From assembly GCA_020723765.1 (NCBI GenBank), contig DYIF01000008.1, forward strand, positions 1 through 52,215: 52,215 bases of DNA. The letters run 5' to 3'. The stretch comes from Elusimicrobium minutum (GTDB taxonomy: Bacteria; Elusimicrobiota; Elusimicrobia; Elusimicrobiales; UBA9959). Numbering within the stretch: position 1 is the first letter of the stretch; every line of letters begins with the position of its first letter. The position numbers and the translations under genes were made by a program. This document shows, one piece after another, positions 34,129-42,853 of the stretch. Below the pieces are notes generated by a model, which made no database searches, had not been told where the DNA came from, and worked only from the letters and a program-made list of their open reading frames with translations.

Positions 34129-35517
34129 ATGAAAAATAATCTTTTTAAATCGAATATAAAGGTTCTAAATATCGGAGTTAAATCTTTTGCCGATGGATTA
34201 AAGGAATCGGGAGTAGATGTAGTAAATATGGATTTTAAACCGCCTCTTTACGGAGATTTCACGGTCTGGGGAAAGGTTGAGAAAAAGATTAAGAACATAG
34301 AAAAGGCAAATCTTAAGGCGCTGGATATTATAAAATCCGCCGAACCTTTTTTGGTAGGTATGGATATAGCGATAAACGTAATACCTGGTATGAAAAAAGA
34401 TTTGATACTTCATGCCGGCCCTCCGATTAAATGGGAAAATATGTGCGGTCCTATGAAAGGAGGGATAATTGCGGCTTTAATTTACGAGGGAATGGCTAAA
34501 GACGCAAAAGATGCCGAAAGATTGGCGTCGTCGGGAAAGATTAAGTACGAGCCGTGTCACGACCACAATTGCGTGGGTCCTATGGCCGGAATAATATCTC
34601 CTTCAATGCCCGTTTTTATAGTAAAAAATAAAAAATACGGTAATTTTTCTTATGCCACAATGAACGAGGGGTTAGGCAAAGTTTTGAGATACGGTGCATA
34701 TTCTCAAGACGTTATAGATAGGCTTAAGTGGATGGAAAAAGTTTTATATCCCGCGATTAAAAGAGCGCTAAGCTCCGCAGTCGAAATAGATTTGAAATCT
34801 ATGGTGGCTCAGGCGCTTCATATGGGCGATGAGGTTCATAATAGGAACAGAGGAGGGACTTCTTTGTTTTATAGAGCCATAGCGCCTCATATCATAAAAA
34901 CATCAGATAAAGAAACCGCATACTCGGTTTTAGAGTTTATAAATAAAAACGATCATTTCTTTTTAAATCTTTCGATGGCTATGTCCAAAGCTTCTCTGGA
35001 TCCGGTTTGCGGAATTAAAAACTCGACGCTTGTTTATGTTATGGCGAGAAACGGAACGGAATTCGGGATAAAAGTCGCCGGCATGGGAAAAAAGTGGTTT
35101 ACCGGTCCGGCTCCCGTTCCGGACGCCTTATTTTTCCCGGGCTATACCAAAGAAGACGCCAACCCCGATATAGGCGATTCAGCCATTACGGAAACAAACG
35201 GACTCGGCGGTTTTGCCATAGCCGCGGCTCCGGCCATAGTTCAGTTTGTCGGAGGAAAGGCCGGAGAGAGCATAAATTATACTTTGAAAATGTATGAGAT
35301 AACGGTAGGCGAAAATAATATTTATAAAATACCTTCCCTGGATTTTAGAGGAACTCCCACCGGCATAGATCTGGTTAAAGTGGTAAAAAAAGGAATTATG
35401 CCTTTTATAGATACCGGGGTGGCTCATAAAAAACCGGGTGTCGGGCAGGTTGGAGCGGGAGTTGTAAAAGCTCCAAAAGAGCCTTTTATAAACGCTTTTA
35501 AAGAGTTTTTTAATTAA
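34129..35517 (+). CDS. allG: DUF1116-family protein, AllG-type subunit
   Basis: The 462-residue protein matches the YlbE/YahG family (DUF1116): MCGPMKGGIIAALIYEGMAKD, EPCHDHNCVGPMAGIISPSMP, MGDEVHNRNRGGTSLFYR and GPAPVPDALFFPGYTKEDANPDIGD. It is the usual partner of FdrA and completes the AllFGH set. ACGGAGG precedes the ATG. It ends 4 nt before the convergent histidine kinase gene. Confidence 0.88.
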   Translation: MKNNLFKSNIKVLNIGVKSFADGLKESGVDVVNMDFKPPLYGDFTVWGKVEKKIKNIEKANLKALDIIKSAEPFLVGMDIAINVIPGMKKDLILHAGPPIKWENMCGPMKGGIIAALIYEGMAKDAKDAERLASSGKIKYEPCHDHNCVGPMAGIISPSMPVFIVKNKKYGNFSYATMNEGLGKVLRYGAYSQDVIDRLKWMEKVLYPAIKRALSSAVEIDLKSMVAQALHMGDEVHNRNRGGTSLFYRAIAPHIIKTSDKETAYSVLEFINKNDHFFLNLSMAMSKASLDPVCGIKNSTLVYVMARNGTEFGIKVAGMGKKWFTGPAPVPDALFFPGYTKEDANPDIGDSAITETNGLGGFAIAAAPAIVQFVGGKAGESINYTLKMYEITVGENNIYKIPSLDFRGTPTGIDLVKVVKKGIMPFIDTGVAHKKPGVGQVGAGVVKAPKEPFINAFKEFFN

Positions 35518-35520
35518 GGT

Positions 35521-36555
35521 TTATTTTGAATTGTTTTCTTCGTCTTTATATATCGGAAGTTTAAAATAAAACTTGCTTCCTTTTCCTTCTTCAGATTCTA
35601 TGTTTAGGCTTGAACCGTGTAATTCAAGAAATTCTTTTACCATTCTAAGCCCTATACCGAACCCCTTGGCTTGTTTTTTCCCTTCTTCGGTCCTATAAAA
35701 TCCGCCTGTTATCTTTTCAATGTCTTCTTTTTTAATCCCTATGCCGTTATCTTCGACAGATATCTCCGCATCCCCGTTTTTTCTTTCTATTGAAATTCTT
35801 ATCGTTCCGCCGTTATTTGAGTATTTTATGGCGTTGCTTATGAGGTTTGATATTACTAGTTCTATGATGTCCGGGTCGCATTTTACCGGTATTATGTTTG
35901 ACGGGAAATCGGAAACTATTTTTAGATTTTTTTCAAGTATCAGCGGCTCCAGAGAAGATACCACTTCTTTTGCGAGCTTTCTTATTTCCACTCTTATCAG
36001 GTTTAGTTTGAGTTTTCCGGATTCCAATCTGGATTTGTTCAAAAGCATTTTTATGTATTCTCTCATCATAGTGTAATTTTGGTCTATTATCGAGTAGAAT
36101 TTGGTTCTCTCCGCGGTTTTGTCTTTTTCTCCTTCTTTTAAAAGAATATTGGATATGTGTATGGCGGTAAGCAGGTTATTAAACTCGTGGCTTATTACCG
36201 ATATAAGGTCTAAATTCAATTTGGTTATTTCTTTTTCCTTTTCCAAAAGCGTTTTTACTTTATTTAGAAGGTAAGTTATTAGAAGATAAAAAGACAGTTC
36301 CACCACTCCGCCCCAGTAATTTATAGACCAGTGAGAATACCTATGGCCGGTTAAATAATCTATAGAAAACCACATTACGGCCGATATAAAAGAAAATAAT
36401 ATTCCGGTTTTTATTCCTAAGTTCCATGTAATTATTATTATGGGAATGGTATAGAATATTGAAAAAGAAACCTCATATCCCGTTATAAAATCGAGGTATG
36501 ATATTATTAGAATAATAATCGAAGAAATCGCAATATATTTGTATTTCTTTCCCAT
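35521..36555 (-). CDS. Orphan membrane sensor histidine kinase
   Basis: The 344-residue protein has about four N-terminal membrane helices (8-100), a HisKA box VISHEFNNLLTA (H123), and an HATPase domain with N box NLISNAIKYSNNG, G1 box DNGIGIKKED and G2 box KGFGIGLRMVKEF. It lacks a receiver domain and no response regulator is adjacent. TATAAT ends 6 nt before the ATG with no Shine-Dalgarno sequence, so the message may be leaderless. It faces the carbamoyltransferase genes and could sense their state, but this is only positional. Confidence 0.88.
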   Translation of the reverse strand: MGKKYKYIAISSIIILIISYLDFITGYEVSFSIFYTIPIIIITWNLGIKTGILFSFISAVMWFSIDYLTGHRYSHWSINYWGGVVELSFYLLITYLLNKVKTLLEKEKEITKLNLDLISVISHEFNNLLTAIHISNILLKEGEKDKTAERTKFYSIIDQNYTMMREYIKMLLNKSRLESGKLKLNLIRVEIRKLAKEVVSSLEPLILEKNLKIVSDFPSNIIPVKCDPDIIELVISNLISNAIKYSNNGGTIRISIERKNGDAEISVEDNGIGIKKEDIEKITGGFYRTEEGKKQAKGFGIGLRMVKEFLELHGSSLNIESEEGKGSKFYFKLPIYKDEENNSK

Positions 36556-36643
36556 TCTAATATTATATTATTTTTATGATTGCGAAACTTCATTAATGAA
36601 TAATAAGGCAAAAGAATTTAAAAAGGTTTTTAGCTCGAATAAA

Positions 36644-37393
36644 TTATATCGGGTTTTGCGTATCTAAGAATTCGGTTTTTAGTTTAAATTTTTTTCTGAT
36701 TAGGTTTTGCAGATTTTTTATTCCGAAAACTTCGGTTCCGTAATGTCCGGCCGCTATAAAATTCGTTTCCGATTCTCTGGCCAGTTCAAATACGTGTTCG
36801 GCAGGCTCGCCGGTTATATAAAGGTCTATTTTCTCGCAAATCGCTTGTTCAAAAAAAGAAGAAGCGCCTCCGCTTACTACGGCGAGAGAATTAATCTTTT
36901 TCTTTCCAAAATTTAAAACCAGAGGGTTTTTTGAAATATTTTTTTTAACCGTTTCCATTATTTCGTTTAATTCTACGGGTTTTTTGAATACTGCTTTAAA
37001 ACCTATTTTCTTGCCTTTATAATCTCCGAAAGGAGTTATGTTTTTAGCCGTAAAAAGTTTTATTAGAGATATGTTGTTCCCGATTCTGGGATCGGCGTCG
37101 AGAGGTATGTGATAACCCAACAGGTTTATTTCGTTTTTTAAAAGAGGTTCTATTCTTTTTTTAAATATTCCGGTTATGGGTTGTTCTTTTCCCCACAATA
37201 TGCCGTGGTGGACTATTATCGTGTCGAAATCGTTTTTTGCCGCGTAATCGCCTATCGTTTTAGAATAGCTGACCGCAAATAATATTTTTTTAACTTCGCT
37301 TTTTCCTTCGACTTGAAGACCGTTAAACGAAGAATCGGCAAAATCGCGTATTTTAAGGTATTCGTTTATAAATCTTGTTATTTTATCTCTCAT
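36644..37393 (-). CDS. Nif3-like dinuclear metal centre protein
   Basis: The 249-residue protein shows the Nif3/YbgI/YqfO family metal-binding motifs VHHGILWG (about 60-67), LLGYHIPLDADPRIGNN and, near the end, HYGTEVFG. Family members bind two metal ions; the name GTP cyclohydrolase type 2-like is used, but the cellular role is not settled. It overlaps the upstream PAS gene by 4 nt in a run with cysS. Confidence 0.9.
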   Translation of the reverse strand: MRDKITRFINEYLKIRDFADSSFNGLQVEGKSEVKKILFAVSYSKTIGDYAAKNDFDTIIVHHGILWGKEQPITGIFKKRIEPLLKNEINLLGYHIPLDADPRIGNNISLIKLFTAKNITPFGDYKGKKIGFKAVFKKPVELNEIMETVKKNISKNPLVLNFGKKKINSLAVVSGGASSFFEQAICEKIDLYITGEPAEHVFELARESETNFIAAGHYGTEVFGIKNLQNLIRKKFKLKTEFLDTQNPI

Positions 37394-37719
37394 TGTTCCC
37401 TCACGAAATGAGGCATGTTTGGTGGAAGTTCAATGGATAATTCAACATAACCGGCGAATTCTTTTCCGTCGTACCATGGAAATTGATATATAAGTTTTTT
37501 TACTCCCTTTTTTTCTATTGTGTAAGCGTTTATGTATTTTTTTTCAAACATGTCTTTTATTTTTTCTTTCGATTTTTCGTTATGGCAATCTTTTAAGTTT
37601 TTGCCGATGAAATCCCCAAATCTCTTAAAAACTTCCGCGGCTTTGGAGTTCGCTTCGATTATTTTGCCTTCTTTATCCGTGACGGTTATGGCTATCGGAG
37701 CTTTTTTTGTCCAGTTCAT
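37390..37719 (-). CDS. Single PAS-domain protein
   Basis: The 109-residue protein is one PAS fold: PIAITVTDKEGKIIEANSKAAEVF, then FIGKNLKDCH, and the strand pair KKLIYQFPWYDGKEFAGYVEL. There is no output or kinase domain. Such lone PAS proteins probably bind a small ligand or heme. It overlaps cysS and the Nif3-like gene by 4 nt each, so it is translated with them. Why it is tied to cysteinyl-tRNA synthetase is not clear. Confidence 0.82.
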   Translation of the reverse strand: MNWTKKAPIAITVTDKEGKIIEANSKAAEVFKRFGDFIGKNLKDCHNEKSKEKIKDMFEKKYINAYTIEKKGVKKLIYQFPWYDGKEFAGYVELSIELPPNMPHFVREQ

Positions 37720-39104
37720 ATTTTTTTAACCTTGGGACCTTTGGGCGTGTCTTTTACTTCGTAGCCTTTTTGTTTTATAATTTCTCTTATCTCGTCCGCT
37801 TTTTGATAGTTTTTTTGTTTTTTATATTCGGTTCTTTGGTTTACCAAATCGATTATTTCCGAGGGTATTTCTTCTTCGGCATTTTCGGTCAGTTTAAACC
37901 CGAATACTTTGTCGAATTCGTTTATAAGCCATAGTTTTTCTTTTTCGGTTATGTTTTTGTCTCTTATCGTCTCCCATAAAACGCTAACCGCTTTCGGTAT
38001 GTTTAAATCTTCCGATACGGCTTTTACGAATTCCTGATAGTGTTTTAAATTTTTGTTCGGCTCCATTTCGTTAGTTTTGGATATTATTTCTTCCGCGGAA
38101 TTTTTAAGATGATTATATCCGTTTTTTGCGCTTTCCATGGCTTCAAACGAAAACTCCAACTGTTTTGAATAATGGGCCTGTGAGCAAAAATATCTGTAAT
38201 CCATGGGAGAAAAACCGCTATCTTTCAAAGAAGATAGCGTTAAAAAATTGCCGGAAGATTTTGACATTTTCTCGGACGATTTTAAAACCAAAAACTCTCC
38301 GTGAATCCAGTAATTTGCGAACGGTTTTTCGTTTGCCGCTTCCGCCTGAGCTATTTCGTTGGTATGATGTATCGGTATATGGTCAACTCCTCCCGCGTGT
38401 ATATCGAAAGGTTGTCCGAGGTATTTTATGCTCATAGCCGAGCATTCTATGTGCCATCCCGGAAATCCGACTCCCCAGGGCGAGTTCCATTCCATCTGTC
38501 TCTTTTTGTCTTTTGGCGAAAATTTCCATAACGAAAAATCCGTTATGTTTTTTTTCTCTTTGCTAAACTCCACTCTCGCTCCTTCTTTGAGTCCTTCGAT
38601 GTGAGATTTGCCCATAAGTTTGTAATAATCTTTAAACTTTGACGTATCGAAGTATATCCCGTCGGAAGTTTTATAAGTATACCCTTTTTGTTCAAGTTTT
38701 TTTATCATTTCTATCATCTCGGGTATATGTTCCGTGGCTTTTGGGGTAAACTGAGGCATTTGGCAGTTTAACTCTTTAAAATCTCTAAAAAAGGCTTCGG
38801 TATAAAATTTGGCTATATCCCAGGCTGTTTTGCCTTCTCTCTGGGCCCCAAGTTCCATTTTGTCGTCCCCCTCGTCGGAGTCGCTTGTTAGATGCCCAAC
38901 ATCGGTTATGTTCATGACTCTTTTTACTTCGTAGCCTAAAAACTCTAAAGTTCTTATTAAAAAATCCTCAAACACGTAAGTCCTTAAATTGCCTATATGA
39001 GCGTAGTTATAAACGGTAGGTCCGCAGGTGTAAATCGAAACTTTGTTTTTTTCTATGGGGATAAAATCTTCCGCTTTTTTGGATAGCGTATTGTATATTT
39101 TCAT
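37716..39104 (-). CDS. cysS: Cysteinyl-tRNA synthetase
   Basis: The 462-residue class I synthetase charges tRNA-Cys. It has the zinc/cysteine site TCGPTVYNYAHIGN with HIGN as the HIGH box, GWHIECSAMS, GVDHIPIHHTNEIAQ, and EKMSKSSGNF as the KMSKS loop. Its length is typical. It lies at the head of a translationally coupled set (lipoprotein upstream, PAS and Nif3-like downstream, each by 4 nt). Confidence 0.96.
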   Translation of the reverse strand: MKIYNTLSKKAEDFIPIEKNKVSIYTCGPTVYNYAHIGNLRTYVFEDFLIRTLEFLGYEVKRVMNITDVGHLTSDSDEGDDKMELGAQREGKTAWDIAKFYTEAFFRDFKELNCQMPQFTPKATEHIPEMIEMIKKLEQKGYTYKTSDGIYFDTSKFKDYYKLMGKSHIEGLKEGARVEFSKEKKNITDFSLWKFSPKDKKRQMEWNSPWGVGFPGWHIECSAMSIKYLGQPFDIHAGGVDHIPIHHTNEIAQAEAANEKPFANYWIHGEFLVLKSSEKMSKSSGNFLTLSSLKDSGFSPMDYRYFCSQAHYSKQLEFSFEAMESAKNGYNHLKNSAEEIISKTNEMEPNKNLKHYQEFVKAVSEDLNIPKAVSVLWETIRDKNITEKEKLWLINEFDKVFGFKLTENAEEEIPSEIIDLVNQRTEYKKQKNYQKADEIREIIKQKGYEVKDTPKGPKVKKI

Positions 39105-39541
39105 TTTAATTCTCCTTTCATTTTTTCATATTCTGAGTCTAAATTGGCGAAAAAATCTTCGCATATGTCTCTGGCTTTAGACAAAGAGATTTTGTTGTCG
39201 GTTATGCAAATGATATCTACCTCGGAAAAGGGATATACGGCTCCCTGAGTTTTTATTGAATATGTGAAGTTGGATTTGTGTTTATCCGCGGTTTTCGAGT
39301 ATGAATTTTCCACGGCGTTTTTAAACCTTTCTTCAAAATCGTAATCCTGATATTTTTTAAGTTTATAGCTTCTGTAGTTGGATGAAACGGTCGCGGTAAC
39401 GGTGTTTTGTTGAGTTTGTCCGATTACATAGGTCTGTCTTTCCGGCGCGGTTTTGCATGAAGAAAATAATGTAAACGCCGTAAAAAGAAACGCTAATTCT
39501 TTCTTTATTTTAATATCTTTACCGTGCTTATTGCGTAGCAT
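39101..39541 (-). CDS. Putative lipoprotein
   Basis: The 146-residue protein starts behind AGGAGAGGGG (minus strand). It has a hydrophobic stretch (about 16-27) ending in a probable lipobox LFSSC, so it is likely lipid-modified. The mature part has no recognised domain and includes a beta-alpha region (VDIICITDNKISLSKARDICEDFFANL). It overlaps ispF by 37 nt and cysS by 4 nt. Confidence 0.72.
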   Translation of the reverse strand: MLRNKHGKDIKIKKELAFLFTAFTLFSSCKTAPERQTYVIGQTQQNTVTATVSSNYRSYKLKKYQDYDFEERFKNAVENSYSKTADKHKSNFTYSIKTQGAVYPFSEVDIICITDNKISLSKARDICEDFFANLDSEYEKMKGELK

Positions 39542-40011
39542 ATTATCCCCTCTCCTTTCCCTATGTCTCCAAGCCCTTCCATAGTTTTGGCTTTTACGTT
39601 GACATTTTCTTTTTCTATTTTAAATATTTTAGATAACGAATTTTTCATCTGTTCGTAATAGGGTTTGAGTTTCGGCTCTTCTCCTACTATGGTTACGTCT
39701 ATGTTTACTATTAAAGCGTTTTTCTTTTTTATTATCTCCATAACCTTTTCGGCTATCGCTATGCTGGATATTCCCATTATCGTTAAGTCTGTGGGGGGAA
39801 AGTATATCCCTATTTCTCCTTCGCCTACGGCTCCGAGCAAACTGTCGCATATGGAGTGTATTACAACGTCCCCGTCGGAATGGCCTAACATTCCTTTTTT
39901 ATGTTTTATTTCAAGCCCGGCTATTATCAGCTTCCTTCCCTCGACCAATCTGTGAACGTCAAATCCGAAACCGAATCTCGTTTCGTAAGTCCTTTTAATT
40001 TTTTTCTTCAT
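39505..40011 (-). CDS. ispF: 2-C-methyl-D-erythritol 2,4-cyclodiphosphate synthase
   Basis: The 168-residue protein has FGFDVHRL with the metal-binding Asp/His, GHSDGDVVIHSICDSLLGA, and KAKTMEGLGDIGKGEGI near the end. It acts in the MEP isoprenoid pathway. It overlaps ispD by 17 nt, the frequent ispD-ispF arrangement. Confidence 0.95.
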   Translation of the reverse strand: MKKKIKRTYETRFGFGFDVHRLVEGRKLIIAGLEIKHKKGMLGHSDGDVVIHSICDSLLGAVGEGEIGIYFPPTDLTIMGISSIAIAEKVMEIIKKKNALIVNIDVTIVGEEPKLKPYYEQMKNSLSKIFKIEKENVNVKAKTMEGLGDIGKGEGIICYAISTVKILK

Positions 40012-40669
40012 ATAAAACCTCCGCTATTTTAAAGTCGATGGGGGTGGTTATTTTGAGATTGGTTTCCTCTCCTTCAACCACATAAACCGGCAAATTTAAT
40101 TTTTCGATTATTTGAGAGTCATCCGTTAAGTTAAAATCCGTAATATTACCGATAAGTTTTTCAAATAATTCCATAGAATAACATTGAGGCGTCTGGACGG
40201 AAACGAGATTTTCTCTGTTTAAAGTTTTAACCACGCTCAAGTTTGCATCTATTTCTTTTACGGTATCTTTTAATTTTATCCCCGGTATGGCGCAGCCTTT
40301 TTCGTAAGCGTAATAAATCAATTTTTTTATTAGATTTTCCGATACAAACGGCCTCGCTCCGTCGTGTACCATTACTACCTGGACGTCTTTGTCTATGAGT
40401 TTTGAGCCGTTTATTAAAGAAAGCATTCTGGTGTCTCCGCCTTCGGTTATTTTTATTTTGGGATTTTTAAAAAGATAAGAATATTTTTCTTTGTTTTCTT
40501 TGGATAGAACGAGAATTATTTTGTCTATTTCAGGGATATTAATAAACTTTGAAACCGTTATCTCCAATATGTGTTTGTCTTTAATCTTGAAAAAAAGCTT
40601 GTCGGTTTTAGCCCTTATAGATTTGCCGCCGGCTACTATTATAACCTGTGTTTTAGGTTTATCTGTCAT
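39995..40669 (-). CDS. ispD: 2-C-methyl-D-erythritol 4-phosphate cytidylyltransferase
   Basis: The 224-residue protein has a nucleotidyltransferase fold: VIIVAGGKSIRAKTDKLFF at 9-27, VMVHDGARPFVS, and TDDSQIIEKL. The N-terminal loop departs from the usual GxGxRM, with GGKSIRAK instead. It precedes ispF and overlaps the PIN/TRAM gene by 11 nt. Confidence 0.93.
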   Translation of the reverse strand: MTDKPKTQVIIVAGGKSIRAKTDKLFFKIKDKHILEITVSKFINIPEIDKIILVLSKENKEKYSYLFKNPKIKITEGGDTRMLSLINGSKLIDKDVQVVMVHDGARPFVSENLIKKLIYYAYEKGCAIPGIKLKDTVKEIDANLSVVKTLNRENLVSVQTPQCYSMELFEKLIGNITDFNLTDDSQIIEKLNLPVYVVEGEETNLKITTPIDFKIAEVLYEEKN

Positions 40670-41435
40670 TAAATTTGATTTTTGTGAAAATTATTCTGCC
40701 TGAAGAAGTTTGCAAGATGGATTGCACTATAACGTCCATCTTTCTGCCTATGTAGTTATGGCCTTCTTCTATAACTACCATAGTCCCGTCGTCCAAATAT
40801 CCCACGCCCTGATTTTTTTCTTTTCCTTCCTTCATTATAAATATCCCCATCTCTTCGCCGGGCAGTATGATGGGCTTTAAGGATAACGCCAGATCGTTTA
40901 CGTTTAAAACTGAAACGTTTTCTATCGCTCCGTTTTTGTTGACCATAAAATCGGTAGTTATTATGGAAGCTTTAAGCTCTTTCGCAAGCATAATGATTTT
41001 TTTCGATATTTCCTGGTTTTCATAGTCGATGGATGTTATTTTAAAAGGGAGTTTGTCGTTTTCTCCGAGTCTCGCTATAACGTCGAGTCCCCTTCTGCCC
41101 TTCGCTTTTTCTATTGGATCCGAGGAATTCGACATTTTCTGAAGTTTTTCCACTATGAACTTCGGAACCATTATCAGGCCGCTTAAAAATCTCGAGTTTA
41201 CTATGTCCAGTATCCTTCCGTCTATTATCGCCGTTTCGTCTATTATTTTTATGTCTTTTTTATTGGCTTTAAATATGTCTATGTCGTAACCCAATTTTTT
41301 AAGTATTTGAAGCGATAAAAATAATAATATTATCGCCGATGTCGAAATGATTCCGGCGATTGCGGTATAATGAACGTATATATAGACTTCGCAGATTATC
41401 AATAATGCGGATGTGAAAATAAAAAGTAAATTCAT
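40659..41435 (-). CDS. PIN/TRAM-domain protein (YacL family)
   Basis: The 258-residue protein has two N-terminal hydrophobic segments (about 1-45), a PIN domain with IIDETAIIDGRILDI, a RRGLDVI segment and IITTDFMVNKNG, and a TRAM-like C-terminus with GVGYLDDGTMVVIEEG. It matches the YacL family. PIN domains are RNases, though YacL's target is unknown. It lies upstream of ispD as in many bacteria. Confidence 0.9.
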   Translation of the reverse strand: MNLLFIFTSALLIICEVYIYVHYTAIAGIISTSAIILLFLSLQILKKLGYDIDIFKANKKDIKIIDETAIIDGRILDIVNSRFLSGLIMVPKFIVEKLQKMSNSSDPIEKAKGRRGLDVIARLGENDKLPFKITSIDYENQEISKKIIMLAKELKASIITTDFMVNKNGAIENVSVLNVNDLALSLKPIILPGEEMGIFIMKEGKEKNQGVGYLDDGTMVVIEEGHNYIGRKMDVIVQSILQTSSGRIIFTKIKFNDR

Positions 41436-41490
41436 AAAAACCTCTTATTAAATATTTTACAAAATAATGAGTTTTAAAAGGTATGAGAGT

Positions 41491-42852
41491 TTATTGGCGG
41501 TTTTTATTTAAAAGCGAATATAGTTCGGCTATTCTTTCTATTTTGACTATTTCGGTTTTCGTTTTCAATGATTCGGAGGTTTTTGAGGATATTACTATTT
41601 TTCTAAATCCTATTCTCTCAAGTTCGGCTATTCTTTTGGACATCGCTATCGCGGGATAAACATAACCAAGCATCCCGACTTCTCCTATGAAAGCGGTTTT
41701 TGTGTCTATGGGTATTTCTTTAATAGAGCTTACGGCCGAGGCGCATACCGCAAGGTCCAAGGCTCTGTCTTTCGTTTTGAAACCCGATTTTACGTTTATA
41801 TATACGTCGTAAGAATCGAATTTCACGGGAGTATTTTTTTCTATGGAAGCCAAAAGTATCTGAGCGTAGTTTGAGTCTATGGATGAGAAAACCCTTTTCG
41901 GATAAGGATAAAAGCTTCTGTTTACAAGCGCCTCTACCTTTATTATAACCGGCCTTGTGCCTTCGTATGTAGCGGAAAACGATGCCCCGGGGGAGGGTGT
42001 GTCGTTTAAAAACGAGGATTCGTAATCGCTTTTAGACACAAGCCCTTTTTCTGTCATTTCAAAAATTCCTATCTCGTCCACCGTCCCGAATCTGTTTTTA
42101 AAAGTTCTTAAAACCCTATATAATTCGTCTTTGTCGTTTTCAAAATAAAGAACCGTATCCACCATATGCTCTAAAAGTTTCGGCCCGGCGAAATCTCCTT
42201 CTTTGGTAACCTGTCCCAAAATAAAAACTATTATGTTTTTCGTTTTGGCGATTTTGACAAGTTCGTTTGCGCATTCTCTTATCTGAACCGGGCTTGCAGC
42301 GGATGAGGGGTATTCCGGATGATATAGAGTTTGTATAGAATCTACTATCAAAACGTTAGGATTTGTTTCGTTTATAGTTTTTATTATTTCGCTAATGTCG
42401 GTTATTGAAGCCACCGTTATTTTTTCGTTTGTTATATCGAGCCTTTTCGCTCTTTGAGCTAATTGCTGAGGGGATTCCTCTCCGCTTATGTATAAAACTT
42501 CCAGATTTTTTGAAGCCAACTTGTCGGCTATTTCCATTATTAAAGTGCTTTTTCCTATACCCGGCACCCCGCCTATTAAAACGGTTTGACCCAGGACCAC
42601 ACCGCCCGTTAAAACCCTGTCGAATTCTTTTATATCGGTTGAGATTTTATTCAAGTTTTGAGCGGATATTTCTTTTAACTTAAATCTGCTTGTAGATAGC
42701 TCCACTATCGCTCTTTTTTTGGATGTTTTTGTCGATTCTTCAACTACATCCTCGACCAGAGAGTTCCATGCTCCGCATTCCGAGCACTGCCCCTGCCATT
42801 TTAAATGTTTTGAACCGCATTTTGAACAGATATAAATTTTTTTTAACTTCAT
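41491..42852 (-). CDS. radA: DNA repair protein RadA/Sms
   Basis: The 453-residue protein has an N-terminal zinc finger (CSKCGSKHLKWQGQCSECG), a RecA-like ATPase with GGVPGIGKSTL, the RadA KNRFG motif (FKNRFGTVDEIG), and a C-terminal Lon-like domain. It helps branch migration in recombination. It starts 1 nt after the mlaD stop (TAAGATG), implying coupling. Confidence 0.95.
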   Translation of the reverse strand: MKLKKIYICSKCGSKHLKWQGQCSECGAWNSLVEDVVEESTKTSKKRAIVELSTSRFKLKEISAQNLNKISTDIKEFDRVLTGGVVLGQTVLIGGVPGIGKSTLIMEIADKLASKNLEVLYISGEESPQQLAQRAKRLDITNEKITVASITDISEIIKTINETNPNVLIVDSIQTLYHPEYPSSAASPVQIRECANELVKIAKTKNIIVFILGQVTKEGDFAGPKLLEHMVDTVLYFENDKDELYRVLRTFKNRFGTVDEIGIFEMTEKGLVSKSDYESSFLNDTPSPGASFSATYEGTRPVIIKVEALVNRSFYPYPKRVFSSIDSNYAQILLASIEKNTPVKFDSYDVYINVKSGFKTKDRALDLAVCASAVSSIKEIPIDTKTAFIGEVGMLGYVYPAIAMSKRIAELERIGFRKIVISSKTSESLKTKTEIVKIERIAELYSLLNKNRQ

Positions 42853-42853
42853 C

